From contig NZ_CP066771.1 in the NCBI RefSeq assembly GCF_016466415.2, positions 3,100,001-3,164,000 of the forward strand: a DNA stretch of 64,000 bases, read 5' to 3'. The notes under the pieces were generated by a model. That model made no database searches. It was not told the DNA's origin and saw nothing but the letters and a program-made list of their open reading frames with translations. The DNA comes from Ralstonia pickettii. Lineage in GTDB: Bacteria; Pseudomonadota; Gammaproteobacteria; Burkholderiales; Burkholderiaceae. Of the stretch, positions 20,901 through 28,828 are shown piece after piece (position 1 is the stretch's first letter; every line of letters starts with the position of its first letter). The position numbers were made by a program, and so were the translations under genes.

Positions 20901-21931
20901 GCGCGGCTGTAGCGCGGGTGCAGCGCCGACAGCTTGATCGAGATGCCCGGCCCTTCGTAGATGCCGCGCCCGCCCGAGGCTTGTCCGATCGCGCGGATCG
21001 CCTGCTCGTACGACGCGAGGTAGCGCTGTGCGTCTTCCTCCGTCATCGCGGCCTCGCCGAGCATGTCGTAGGAATAGCGGAAGCCCTCGGCCTCGAACTT
21101 GCGCGCGTTGGCCAGTGCTTCAGAGATGGTTTCGCCGGTGACGAACTGCTCGCCCATCAGGCGCATCGCCATATCCACACCCTTGCGGATCAGCGGCTCG
21201 CCGCTCTTGCCGATGATGCGCGTGAGCGCCTTCGACAGCCCGGCTTCGTTATGCGTGGCGACCAGCTTGCCCGTCAGCAGCAGGCCCCAGGTGGCGGCGT
21301 TCACGAACAGCGACGGGCTCTGGCCCAGGTGCGAATGCCAGTTGCCGTTGCTGATCTTGTCGCGGATGAGCGCGTCGCGCGTGGCCTTGTCGGGAATGCG
21401 CAGCAGCGCCTCAGCCAGGCACATCAGCGCCACGCCTTCCTGGCTCGACAGCGAGAATTCCTGGATGAGACCCTGCACCAGACCTTCGCGGCCGGTGCCG
21501 ACTTTTTGCGTGCGGAGCTTGCCGGCGAGGTCTCGTGCGAGTTGCTTGGCTTCCGAGGCGAGCGCGCCCGGCAGGCGGGCCTGCTCCAGCAGCATCGGAA
21601 TGGCTTCGGTTTCCGGCCGACGGTAGGCGGCGGTAATGGCAGCGCGCAGGACCGACTGCGGTTGCACGCTTTGCGCAAATTCGAGGAACGGTTGCACCGC
21701 AGGCTCGTCACCCTCGTGCACGTCCGAGACGGCTGCGGCGGCGGACGGGAGGCCATCCGCCGCCGTGCCGTTTGCATCAGTTGGCAGCTGCCCCCGCTCC
21801 ACTTGGTCCAGATACGTGAAGATCGCCTGCTTGATCAGCCAGTGCGGCGTGCGGTCAATGGACTGCGCAACGCGCTTGAGGCGTTCACGCGAAGCATCGT
21901 CCAGTTTGACCCCGAGGGTGGTTGTAGCCAT
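17951..21931 (-). CDS. putA: Trifunctional PutA: proline dehydrogenase / P5C dehydrogenase / repressor
   Basis: A 1326-aa protein oxidising proline to glutamate in two steps. Residues 2-47 (TTTLGVKLDDASRERLKRVA) form a ribbon-helix-helix DNA-binding domain, so it can repress its own promoter as in E. coli PutA (1320 aa). The FAD proline dehydrogenase barrel follows, with GPGISIKLSALHPRYSRAQ and MIRLVKGAYWDSEIKRAQ. The C-terminal aldehyde dehydrogenase part has catalytic Glu890 (ETGGQ) and Cys924 (AGQRCSALRV). The ATG at 21931 begins the ribbon-helix-helix motif; longer frames run into unrelated upstream sequence. The enzyme is peripheral on the inner membrane when reduced. Confidence 0.96.
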   Translation of the reverse strand: MATTTLGVKLDDASRERLKRVAQSIDRTPHWLIKQAIFTYLDQVERGQLPTDANGTAADGLPSAAAAVSDVHEGDEPAVQPFLEFAQSVQPQSVLRAAITAAYRRPETEAIPMLLEQARLPGALASEAKQLARDLAGKLRTQKVGTGREGLVQGLIQEFSLSSQEGVALMCLAEALLRIPDKATRDALIRDKISNGNWHSHLGQSPSLFVNAATWGLLLTGKLVATHNEAGLSKALTRIIGKSGEPLIRKGVDMAMRLMGEQFVTGETISEALANARKFEAEGFRYSYDMLGEAAMTEEDAQRYLASYEQAIRAIGQASGGRGIYEGPGISIKLSALHPRYSRAQYDRTINELYPRVKALAMLAREYDIGINIDAEEADRLELSLDLLERLCFAPELAGWNGIGFVVQGYQKRCPFVLDYIIDLARRSKHRLMIRLVKGAYWDSEIKRAQVDGLEGYPVYTRKVYTDVSYLACARKLLAAPEAIFPQFATHNAHTLAAIYHMAGQNYYPGQYEFQCLHGMGEPLYEQVVGNKPGKLNRPCRIYAPVGTHETLLAYLVRRLLENGANTSFVNRIADESIPLDDLVADPVAVVEKMHADEGTLGLPHPKIPLPRALYGDVRANSSGIDLANEQRLASLSSALLAGTSTVWTAEPTIGDAPYVGGPSQLRQPVRNPSDLRDVVGHVTEATEADVDAALSAAAAAAPIWQATPPEARAALLDRAADLMEGEMQHLMGLIIREAGKTLSNAIAEVREAVDFLRYYAAQVRGGFSNDTHRPLGPVVCISPWNFPLAIFTGQVSAALAAGNPVLAKPAEQTPLIAAQAVRILREAGVPAGAVQLLPGRGETVGAALVKDVRTKGVMFTGSTEVARILQRTLAGRLDANGAPIPLIAETGGQNAMIVDSSALAEQVVADVLSSAFDSAGQRCSALRVLCLQDDVADRVLAMLKGGMAELAMGNPDRLATDVGPVIDAEARDNIVGHIEAMRAKGRRVHQAPVPAACAHGTFVPPTVIELDSLSDLTREIFGPVLHVVRWKRSADNTGLTKLIEQINGTGYGLTLGIHTRIDETIAHVVDRAHVGNLYVNRNIVGAVVGVQPFGGEGLSGTGPKAGGPLYLLRLLSTCPQDAMRTALQLTAGAGTEVDTDARRALLAPFDALTEWARKQSPELASLCERLAAASATGATATLPGPTGERNTYTLLPREAVLCVAADPADWLRQLAAILAVGSLAVVQENPAIEAVLRGLPAAVQSRVRVVGSTDEAAFDAVLHHGDSDHLRAICEGLARRAGPIVGVQGLPHGGEGLALERLLIERSLSVNTAAAGGNASLMTIG

Positions 21932-22125
21932 GTGGGTTCCTATCCAGAGCTGCCATTGCCTGGCTTGTGGCCGGCAAATTGGGCGGATCATACGCCCGGG
22001 AGTCTTGAAGGTGCAACCTAGTGAAACCCCTTGGTTCGAAATGGGTAGATGGTGGTGCAACCGCAGAGGCGGTTGGGGGACTTTTGGGCGACTTTTATTG
22101 TTGGGTGGGCGGTTTTTTTTGCTTT

Positions 22126-22180
22126 TGGTGCATCTCTTGTTTCATCCCCTGCCGGGGCTGACTCACTTTCTTTGGTCTTG
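22126..22180 (-). repeat. Palindromic repeat copy R4, left part (split by the insertion sequence)
   Basis: The tail and half of the small hairpin of a subtype A repeat in reverse orientation (GGTGCATCTCTTG, then CCTGCCGGGGCTG and CTTTCTTTGG). It stops at TCTTG where the insertion sequence begins and resumes at 23462. The split falls in the short loop between CTTTCTTTGG and CCAAAGAAAG. Confidence 0.8.
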
Positions 22181-23467
22181 TGTATGGACCGGGGACATAG
22201 GTGACAGGTGTGCGAGGACATGGTTGACACTTTGAGCGGCACATTCGCTCGGAGGTCAGGCCATGCCCTGGAGCACACGAGACACCATGAGCCTTCGTCA
22301 GGAATTCGTTCTATTGGCCCGGCAGGAAGGCTGTAACCGGCGCGAGCTGTGTCGGCGGTTCGGCATCAGCCCGCAAACCGGCTACAAGTGGCTGGCTCGT
22401 TACGTTGAGTCGGGGGACGCCGGACTGGCTGACCGGACGCGCCGTCCCTCGCACAGCCCGATGCGTACCGAGGCCGAGCTTGAACAGGCCGTCATCGCGT
22501 TACGCCAGCAGCATCCTGCGTGGGGCGGGCGCAAGATCAGCCGCCGCTTGGCCGACTTGGGCTGGAGTGATGTACCGGCGCCCAGCACCGTGACCTCCAT
22601 CCTGCATCGGTATGGGTTGATTGCACCCGAAGCCTCAGACGCCTCCACGCCCTGGCAGCGCTTTGAGCACGCTGAACCGAACCAACTCTGGCAGATGGAT
22701 TTCAAGGGCGGGTTCGCGTTGGCCGACGGCCAGCGCTGCTCGCCGCTGACCGTGATCGACGATCACTCCCGCTTCAACCTGGTGCTGGCGGCCTGCACGC
22801 AGACGCAGAGCGCGGTCGTGCAGCGTCACTTGCGCCAGGCCTTCGAGCGCTATGGGCTGCCGCTGCGCATCAACGCCGATAACGGCGCACCTTGGGGCAG
22901 TCCCACCCGGCCGGGGCAACTCACGGGCCTGGGCGTCTGGCTCATCCGCCTCGGTGTGCGCCTGAGCTACAGCCGCCCCGCCCACCCGCAGACCAACGGC
23001 AAGGACGAGCGCTTCCACCGCACGCTCAAGGCCGAGGCCCTGGCCGGGCGCTACTTCGCCTCTTGCGACGCGGTCCAGCACGCGCTGGATGCTTGGCGCA
23101 CCGTCTATAACTGCGAGCGCCCGCACCAGGCCATCGACCTGGCCACGCCCATCACACGCTACCGGCCCAGCCCGCGACCGTATCCGTCTACGTTGGCACC
23201 GATCGAGTACAGCCCGCAGGACATCGTCCTCAACGTCGGATGGAATGGGGAGCTACGCTTCAGGAGTTGGCGCTTCAAGCTCTCCAATGCCCTGCACGGC
23301 TTGCCGGTGGCATTGCGCCCCGACCCTAAACACAGGGATCAATTCGATCTGTACTTCGTTCACCAACACCTTGGCCGTATCGATCTGAACCTGCCCGATG
23401 ACTGCTGACATGTGTCAACCATGTCCTCGCACACCTGTCACCTATGTCCCCGGTCCATACAGTCTTG
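22175..23467 (+). mobile_element. IS481-family insertion sequence, intact, with target duplication
   Basis: The element itself is 22181-23461 (1281 bp). Its ends are perfect 50-bp inverted repeats (22181-22230 and 23412-23461), starting TGTATGGACC and ending GGTCCATACA. It is flanked by the 6-bp direct repeat GTCTTG at 22175-22180 and 23462-23467. It holds one transposase gene. Removing the element and one copy of the repeat restores a continuous palindromic repeat hairpin. Perfect ends and a clean duplication indicate a recent insertion. Confidence 0.95.
22263..23408 (+). CDS. IS481-family DDE transposase
   Basis: A 381-aa transposase. The N-terminus is a helix-turn-helix domain (CNRRELCRRFGISPQTGYKWLARY). 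The integrase-fold catalytic core has D146 (MDFKGG), D206 (INADNGAPWG) and E249 (KDERFHRTLKAE), and NCERPHQAIDLATPITRY follows. The ATG is preceded by GGAGGTCAGG. The reading frame is full length without stops, so the element is probably still active. It occupies nearly the whole space between the inverted repeats. Confidence 0.95.
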   Translation: MPWSTRDTMSLRQEFVLLARQEGCNRRELCRRFGISPQTGYKWLARYVESGDAGLADRTRRPSHSPMRTEAELEQAVIALRQQHPAWGGRKISRRLADLGWSDVPAPSTVTSILHRYGLIAPEASDASTPWQRFEHAEPNQLWQMDFKGGFALADGQRCSPLTVIDDHSRFNLVLAACTQTQSAVVQRHLRQAFERYGLPLRINADNGAPWGSPTRPGQLTGLGVWLIRLGVRLSYSRPAHPQTNGKDERFHRTLKAEALAGRYFASCDAVQHALDAWRTVYNCERPHQAIDLATPITRYRPSPRPYPSTLAPIEYSPQDIVLNVGWNGELRFRSWRFKLSNALHGLPVALRPDPKHRDQFDLYFVHQHLGRIDLNLPDDC

Positions 23468-23556
23468 CCCAAAGAAAGTAAGCAAAGAAGACAGGCCTCC
23501 TTCCTTTTTCCGCCCGCTCACAGAAATTCAAGGCGCCGCATAGGGCAGGGAAAGTC
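23462..23556 (-). repeat. Palindromic repeat copy R4, right part, internally shortened
   Basis: The continuation of R4 after the insertion sequence: GTCTTGCCC, AAAGAAAGTAAGCAAAG and then a jump to CCGCCCGCTCACAGAAATTCAAGGCGCC. Most of the expected inner arm, including the CGCCCGAGATGGCG segment, is missing, so this copy has lost one side of its long hairpin. Confidence 0.75.
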
Positions 23557-23598
23557 AAAGGACAACAGCCAAACCATCGCGACGCCGACCCAAACGAC

Positions 23599-23628
23599 AA
23601 AGGCCAACCTCGCGATGGGTTGGCCTTT
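23599..23628. terminator. Hairpin between repeats R4 and R5, bidirectional terminator candidate
   Basis: AAAGGCCAACC and GGTTGGCCTTT enclose an 8-nt loop; this is the same stem as at 1491-1520. It follows the end of priA (on the minus strand, beyond R5) and may stop that transcript. Confidence 0.6.
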
Positions 23629-23635
23629 CTCTTTT

Positions 23636-23850
23636 GACGTTGAGCCCTTGATGGCGCCTTGAATTTTCGTAAGCGGGCGGAAAAAGGCGGGGAACTGTCT
23701 GAGCGCAGCGAGTTTTCCCCGCCTCCGCCCGGTTACGGAAATTCAAGGAGGCTTTCGCCATCTCGGGCGCGCCTTTCTTTTGCTTACTTTTCTTTGGCAA
23801 GACAAAGAAAAGTGAGTCGGTCCCGGCAGGGATCGAAAGGGAGGTGGACC
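23636..23850 (+). repeat. Palindromic intergenic repeat copy R5 (subtype B)
   Basis: A full-length copy: GACGTTGAGCCCTTGATGGCGCC, a TTGAATTTTCG/GGAAATTCAA arm, GGCGGGGAA/TTCCCCGCC around the CTGAGCG loop, then the ACTTTTCTTTG/CAAAGAAAAGT hairpin and a GGTCCCGGCAGGGATC tail. It differs from subtype A (R2, R3) consistently in both the small hairpin and the tail, and shares these with R1. It lies immediately downstream of priA. Confidence 0.85.
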
Positions 23851-23882
23851 CTCAGCCCTTAAATGCTCAGATCTTCAAAGGA

Positions 23883-26180
23883 TCAAATCCTCAAAGGATC
23901 AATCTCCAACTGCCACCGCACCCCCTTCACGGTCTTGCCGATCCCCGCAAACCCCTCAGTCCAAGCCGTCAAAAGCTTCTGCAAAGCCGCGCGAGAACCC
24001 GATTCCACCAGCAACTGCGCCCGCTCGCGGTTGGCCAGCCGCACCATCGTCATCGGCACCGGGTCATGCAAGAACACTGGCGCACCCGATTCAGCAGCCA
24101 AGGCTTCACCTGCCGAGCGCGCAGCACTCAAGAATTCAAGCGCCCGCGCGACTTCCTTGTGCTCGGCGGTGAGCAGGGCTTGATAGGCAAACGGCGGCAG
24201 CCCGGCTTGCTTGCGTTCCCGCAGCAACTGGCGCGCGAAACCATCGTAGTCATGTCGAACCAGCGCCTGCAGCGCCGGGGCATCCGGATACCGCGTCTGA
24301 ATCAGCACCTCGCCCGCCAGGCCCGCCCGGCCCGCGCGGCCGGCCACCTGCATCAGCGAGGCAAACAGATGCTCTCCGGCCCGGAAATCGTGCGAGAACA
24401 GCGAGGGGTCGGGGGCGACCACGCCGACCAGCGTCACGCGCTGGAAGTCGTGCCCCTTGGCGACCATCTGCGTGCCGATCAGGATGTCGACGCTGCCTTC
24501 GTGCACGGTGTCGAACAGCGCTTCGGCGCTGCCCTTGCGGCGCGTGGAATCGGCGTCGATGCGGGCGACGCGGGCCTGCGGAAACAGCTCGCCGAGCGTC
24601 TCTTCGATGCGCTGCGTGCCGCGCCCGAGCGGCGCGATGTCGACGTTGCCGCAGTCTGGGCAGTGATGCGGAATGCGCGATTCGTACCCGCAGTGGTGAC
24701 AGCGCAGGCGCCGTTCGGGCTTGTGCAGCACCAGGTACGCCGAGCAGCGCGGACAGCCCGAGAGCCAGCCGCACGCGTCGCACGAGAGCACGGGCGCGTA
24801 GCCACGGCGGTTGAGGAACAGCAAGCTCTGTTCGCCGCGCGCCAGGCGATCGGCAATCGCATCGACAAGCGGCTTGGACAGCCCATCGCGAATCTGGCGC
24901 CCGGCGCGGCGCTCCAGATTCAGGTCGATGAGCGACACGCGGGGCAGCACCGCTTCGGCCTGCGCGCGCCGCGAGAGCGTCAGGCGCGTGGTGGGCGTCT
25001 GCTCCGCGCGCCACCAGGTCTCCAGCGACGGCGTGGCCGAGCCCAACACGACGGGGATGTTGCGCTGCTTGGCGCGCCATAGCGCCAGGTCGCGTGCGGA
25101 ATAGCGCAGGCCCTCCTGCTGCTTGTACGACGTGTCGTGTTCCTCGTCGACGAGGATGAGCGCGAGCTTGGGCAGCGAGGCCAGCATCGCCAGCCGCGTG
25201 CCGAGCACGATGCGCGCCTCACCGCGATGGGCGGCCAGCCAGTTCAGCGCACGCGGCTGTTCGGCCAGACCACTGTGCAGCGCCGCCATGGGCACACCGG
25301 GAAAACGCGCCGCAATGCGCGCCTCCAGTTGTGGCGTCAGGTTGATCTCGGGCACCAGCATCAGGACCTGTGCGGCGGGCTCGCGCGCCAGGGCGTCGGC
25401 GATGGCGTGCAGGTAAACCTCGGTCTTGCCGCTGCCGGTGACGCCGTACAACAGGAACGGGCTGAAGTTGCCGGCCGCCCCCGCCTGGGCAATGGCTGCC
25501 ACGGCGGCGGTCTGTTCCTCGTTCAGTGCGGGTGCGATGGAAGGCAGTGGCAGTTCGAGCGGTTGCGGCAACAGCGCCTTCGGCCGCAGTTCTGCGCGCA
25601 GCCAGCCGACGGACGTCCAATCCCGCAGCTTGGCGACGGCTTGCCCGTGCAGTTCAACAGCAGCGCTGGTGGACAGCTCGCCATCGCCGGTCAGCGCTTC
25701 GGCCAATCGCATGGCGCCGGACGCACGTTTCGGAATGCTGTCCAGCAACGCTGCCCGGGCCGGTTCAAACATCACGTAGACGGTTTCGGTGGCCTGCCGG
25801 GCGAGGCTGTCCCAACTGCCCGGGGTTCGCCACAGCGGCGGGAGCGCCGGTAACGTCACTTCGCCGAGCGCGCGGTGGTAGTAGCCGGCAGCAAATTCGG
25901 CTAGGGCCCGCCATTCGGCGTCGAGCGGCGGCACCCAGTCGAGCACCCGCTCGACATCGCGCAGCTTTTCTTGCGGCACATCGGTGGTCGCGGCGGTTTC
26001 GACGACTAACCCCGCCACACGCCGGTTGCCAAACGGCACCACAACCAATTGCCCCGGCAGCACGGGCTGCCCACACCGGTAATCGAACACCGCATCGAGC
26101 GGCGTATCAATCACCACGCGAGCAATGGGGGCCGACACCTTGGCATCAGAAAACGCGGCGTCGACTTGGGACGTGGTCAT
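23883..26180 (-). CDS. priA: Primosomal protein N' (replication restart helicase PriA)
   Basis: A 765-aa helicase that recognises stalled or collapsed forks and reloads the replisome. The N-terminal DNA-binding domain begins APIARVVIDTPLDAVFDYR. Walker A is GVTGSGKTEVYLHAI and Walker B is DEEHD. The zinc-binding insert carries eight cysteines in CxxC pairs (CDAC, CPRC, CHHC, CPDC). The ATG at 26180 was chosen as the nearest start before the conserved N-terminus; upstream frames add 53 unlike residues. A 580-bp region with DnaA-box-like sites lies upstream. The gene ends next to repeat R5. Confidence 0.93.
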   Translation of the reverse strand: MTTSQVDAAFSDAKVSAPIARVVIDTPLDAVFDYRCGQPVLPGQLVVVPFGNRRVAGLVVETAATTDVPQEKLRDVERVLDWVPPLDAEWRALAEFAAGYYHRALGEVTLPALPPLWRTPGSWDSLARQATETVYVMFEPARAALLDSIPKRASGAMRLAEALTGDGELSTSAAVELHGQAVAKLRDWTSVGWLRAELRPKALLPQPLELPLPSIAPALNEEQTAAVAAIAQAGAAGNFSPFLLYGVTGSGKTEVYLHAIADALAREPAAQVLMLVPEINLTPQLEARIAARFPGVPMAALHSGLAEQPRALNWLAAHRGEARIVLGTRLAMLASLPKLALILVDEEHDTSYKQQEGLRYSARDLALWRAKQRNIPVVLGSATPSLETWWRAEQTPTTRLTLSRRAQAEAVLPRVSLIDLNLERRAGRQIRDGLSKPLVDAIADRLARGEQSLLFLNRRGYAPVLSCDACGWLSGCPRCSAYLVLHKPERRLRCHHCGYESRIPHHCPDCGNVDIAPLGRGTQRIEETLGELFPQARVARIDADSTRRKGSAEALFDTVHEGSVDILIGTQMVAKGHDFQRVTLVGVVAPDPSLFSHDFRAGEHLFASLMQVAGRAGRAGLAGEVLIQTRYPDAPALQALVRHDYDGFARQLLRERKQAGLPPFAYQALLTAEHKEVARALEFLSAARSAGEALAAESGAPVFLHDPVPMTMVRLANRERAQLLVESGSRAALQKLLTAWTEGFAGIGKTVKGVRWQLEIDPLRI

Positions 26181-26360
26181 GCAAGGCGCAAACGGTTGAA
26201 TTGCAAAGGGAATGTTGCGATGCAGCGGCGGATCCTGCACCTGGAAAATGCGTCTTGCCCATCTCACCTTGCCTTTACAGCCATTGCCGTGGCCGGTTCG
26301 ATGTTCAAGTATTACTTGAGGTTTGTGGCTTGGCGCCATGATCGGCGACCGTTTTCCGGG

Positions 26361-26383
26361 CTATCCACATAGCCTGTGGATAA
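26361..26383. promoter_or_regulatory. Inverted pair of DnaA-box-like sites
   Basis: CTATCCACA (26361-26369, one mismatch to TTATCCACA) and TGTGGATAA (26375-26383, perfect on the opposite strand), separated by 5 bp and forming an 8-bp inverted repeat TATCCACA/TGTGGATA. The sites lie about 180-200 bp upstream of priA. Confidence 0.6.
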
Positions 26384-26553
26384 CTTTGTTGAAAAGTCGC
26401 CTGCAGTCTCTGCGAAGGCCAATGGACTCACCGTTTTTCTAGCTTGCACGATTTACGCGCACACGCCTTTCTTTCAGAAAAATCAAACACTTATGCGTTG
26501 GGTGCACACAGCCTTCCCTGTTGCGCCGCGGAAAGAACCAGCCGCGACAGCTT

Positions 26554-26562
26554 TGTGCATAA
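26554..26562 (-). promoter_or_regulatory. Third DnaA-box-like site
   Basis: TGTGCATAA, the reverse complement of TTATGCACA, matches the relaxed DnaA consensus TTATNCACA. It is about 170 bp from the inverted pair. Confidence 0.45.
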
Positions 26563-26761
26563 GTCAAGTCTTGACAGCCGGGTTACGCACCAGAAAGCAC
26601 GAAATAAATCGCTTGACACCCCTTTCGGGCCAGATGGGGCCACCGGCACGCAAGTAGTCACTCACCCCTAATGCACCAAAGCGGCGAAGATTCAACTCGT
26701 GCCCCTGGCTTCACGCACGGCTGCGGCACGATTCAAACGCTATCGCGCCGCAGCATTGATC

Positions 26762-27865
26762 TCAACCGTGTGACTTCGCTTTCGTGCGCAGCGCGCGGCT
26801 GAAGCTGTGCACCTCGTCCACCAGCACCGACACCGCTTCGGGCGGTGTGAACTGCGAGATGCCGTGGCCGAGGTTGAAGATGTGGCCGTCGCTGCCGCCG
26901 CGGGCTGCGTAGTCTTCCAGCACGCGACGCACTTGGGCACGAATCGCTTCGGGTTCAGCAAACAGCACCGTCGGGTCCAGGTTGCCCTGCAGGGCAACGC
27001 GCCCTGCCGTTCGCTGGCGCGCAAGCTGCAGGTTGACGGTCCAGTCCACACCCAGCGCGTCGGCACCGGTCTCGGCCATGGCTTCGAGCCACAGGCCACC
27101 GCCCTTAGTGAAGAGGATGACCGGCACGCGCTGGCCGTCTGCCCCGGCGCGAATACCATTCACCACGCGCGCCATGTAAGCCAGCGAGAACTGCTGATAG
27201 ATGCCATCGGCCAAGGCACCGCCCCAGGTATCAAACACCTGCACAGCTTGGGCACCGGCATCGATCTGCGCGTTGAGATAGTCGATCACGGCTTGCGCGT
27301 TGATCTCCAGGATGCGGTGCATCAGGTCCGGGCGCGCATAGAGCATCGACTTGACGGTGCGGAAGTCGTCCGAGCCGCCGCCTTCGACCATGTAACAGGC
27401 GAGCGTCCACGGGCTGCCCGAGAAGCCGATGAGCGGCACACGCTGGCGGCCGTCCTGCACGAGCGCACGGCGGATTTCCGCCACGGCGTCGAACACGTAT
27501 TGCAGAGACGACATGTCCGGCACCGACAGCGCCGCCACATCGGCTTCCGTGCGCACCGGCTTGGCAAAGCGCGGGCCCTCGCCCTGTGCAAACGACAGCC
27601 CCAGGCCCATGGCGTCGGGCACGGTCAGGATGTCGGAAAACAGGATTGCCGCGTCCAACGGGTAGCGATCCAGCGGCTGCAACGTCACCTCGGTCGCATA
27701 CGCCGGCGACTTGGCCAGGCCGAGAAAGCTGCCGGCCCGCGCGCGCGTGGCGTTGTACTCGGGCAGATAGCGGCCCGCCTGGCGCATCAGCCACAGCGGC
27801 GTGTAGTCGGTGGGCTGGCGGCGCAGGGCGCGCAGGAAGGTGTCGTTGGCGAGCGGTGCGGACAT
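26762..27865 (-). CDS. hemE: Uroporphyrinogen decarboxylase
   Basis: A 367-aa cytosolic enzyme that removes four carboxyl groups from uroporphyrinogen III to give coproporphyrinogen III in heme synthesis. The conserved [17 protein letters not shown] near residues 21-37 holds active-site Arg residues. [40 protein letters not shown] and FNLGHGI match the family, and length is typical (354-367 aa). The ATG gives [18 protein letters not shown], a usual start. A cupin gene lies upstream on the same strand and priA downstream across a 580-bp gap. Confidence 0.97.
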   Translation of the reverse strand: MSAPLANDTFLRALRRQPTDYTPLWLMRQAGRYLPEYNATRARAGSFLGLAKSPAYATEVTLQPLDRYPLDAAILFSDILTVPDAMGLGLSFAQGEGPRFAKPVRTEADVAALSVPDMSSLQYVFDAVAEIRRALVQDGRQRVPLIGFSGSPWTLACYMVEGGGSDDFRTVKSMLYARPDLMHRILEINAQAVIDYLNAQIDAGAQAVQVFDTWGGALADGIYQQFSLAYMARVVNGIRAGADGQRVPVILFTKGGGLWLEAMAETGADALGVDWTVNLQLARQRTAGRVALQGNLDPTVLFAEPEAIRAQVRRVLEDYAARGGSDGHIFNLGHGISQFTPPEAVSVLVDEVHSFSRALRTKAKSHG

Positions 27866-27959
27866 GGCGATGGACTCTTTGGGAGGGCGCCATTGTAAGG
27901 GATGGTGTTTTTATCCCGACCTGACCCAGGCCAACATGCCGAAGATCAGGGCGCAGATA

Positions 27960-28445
27960 TCACGGCACCTTGCGCGTATCGCCGGCGCGCTGCGGCGGCA
28001 GCTTGATCGCCATCGATTTGAAGTCCGTGCTGGTGGTCAGCGTTCCGTGCACCACGCCACGGGGGATCACGATCAGATCGCCCGCCCGGACCTCGCGCGG
28101 CGCGTTGTCGAGCCAGACGGTGGCCGTGCCCGACATCACATACTGGATCTCGTCGGAGTACGTGTGCGTGTGCTTGGCCACGGTGCCGACCTGGACGCCC
28201 ACCGTGCCATTGGCCGCCGTCACCAGCGTCTTGGTGCGCAGCGTACCCATCTCGGCGATGACCGGGCCGATCTCGTCCGGGGCCATGCCGCCCATGTTGA
28301 TGATCTGCGCCGAGAGCGGCGGTGCCGAGGGCGGTGCCGCTGCCGCAGCCGGTTGCGACGCTTGCGCAAACGCGCCGGCGCAGCCGGCAAAGATGGCGGC
28401 GGCAGAAACCGACCGGATCACGGTAACAGGACGATGGCGATGCAT
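27960..28445 (-). CDS. Secreted cupin-domain protein
   Basis: A 161-aa protein with a signal peptide (VIRSVSAAAIFAGCAGAFAQA) and an Ala/Pro-rich linker, then a single cupin barrel. Likely metal ligands are His and Glu in AKHTHTYSDEIQYVMSG and His in IPRGVVHGT. Periplasmic single-domain cupins of this type are often of unknown function; a dioxygenase, isomerase or metal-dependent binding role is possible. The ATG is preceded by a good ribosome binding site (ATGAGGAGCC). It is in tandem with hemE, 94 bp away. Confidence 0.8.
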   Translation of the reverse strand: MHRHRPVTVIRSVSAAAIFAGCAGAFAQASQPAAAAAPPSAPPLSAQIINMGGMAPDEIGPVIAEMGTLRTKTLVTAANGTVGVQVGTVAKHTHTYSDEIQYVMSGTATVWLDNAPREVRAGDLIVIPRGVVHGTLTTSTDFKSMAIKLPPQRAGDTRKVP

Positions 28446-28828
28446 GATGGCTCCTCATGACGCGGTCGCCGCAAAGGCGCGGCGATCCGTGGCGCGTTGA
28501 TTGGCTCATTCGTTTGGCGCGCTCGCGGCGATTGTCGCATCGGCACACAGAGCCATTGACCTAGGGCGATTCCCGAGAACGTGCCCCTCGTACGCAAACC
28601 GGCTCGCCCTTACGGACGACCCCACACCCACCGCAAACGCGCAGCGGCGGATAGGGTCGAGCGCCACCGACGCGCGGCCACTAAGAATCAGTACATTTGG
28701 CATGCAGGCGGAGCGTTGACGTCAGGCAACGTCCGCCACAGGTGAAAGGCGCGGGGAAGTTGCCGAGGCTCCATGCCAGGCAAGGGAGCACCCGGCCCGG
28801 GCGCATTGAAGAGGGGGGAGATGACGCG
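28446..28828. other. Gene-free region between the cupin and chemoreceptor genes
   Basis: It holds the cupin upstream region and the 3' end of the chemoreceptor transcript. I see no convincing gene, no strong terminator with a T-run and no repeat. Short open frames here lack family features. Confidence 0.5.

Larger units (their letters stand above)
26181..26761. other. Gene-free region between hemE and priA with DnaA-box cluster
   Basis: No convincing gene is visible; the frames here have no recognisable product. The region is less GC-rich than its surroundings. It contains DnaA-box-like sequences at 26361-26383 and 26554-26562, and two isolated TTGACA hexamers on the plus strand without a matching -10. 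The region serves as the priA upstream region on the minus strand. Confidence 0.6.

Noticed and set aside
26376-26657. A 93-codon frame in the hemE-priA gap
   Set aside because: No ribosome binding site, no family similarity and no composition bias of a coding gene; the region looks regulatory.
26181-26761. A chromosomal replication origin
   Set aside because: There are only three box-like sites, no AT-rich unwinding element and no dnaA, rpmH or dnaN gene next to it.
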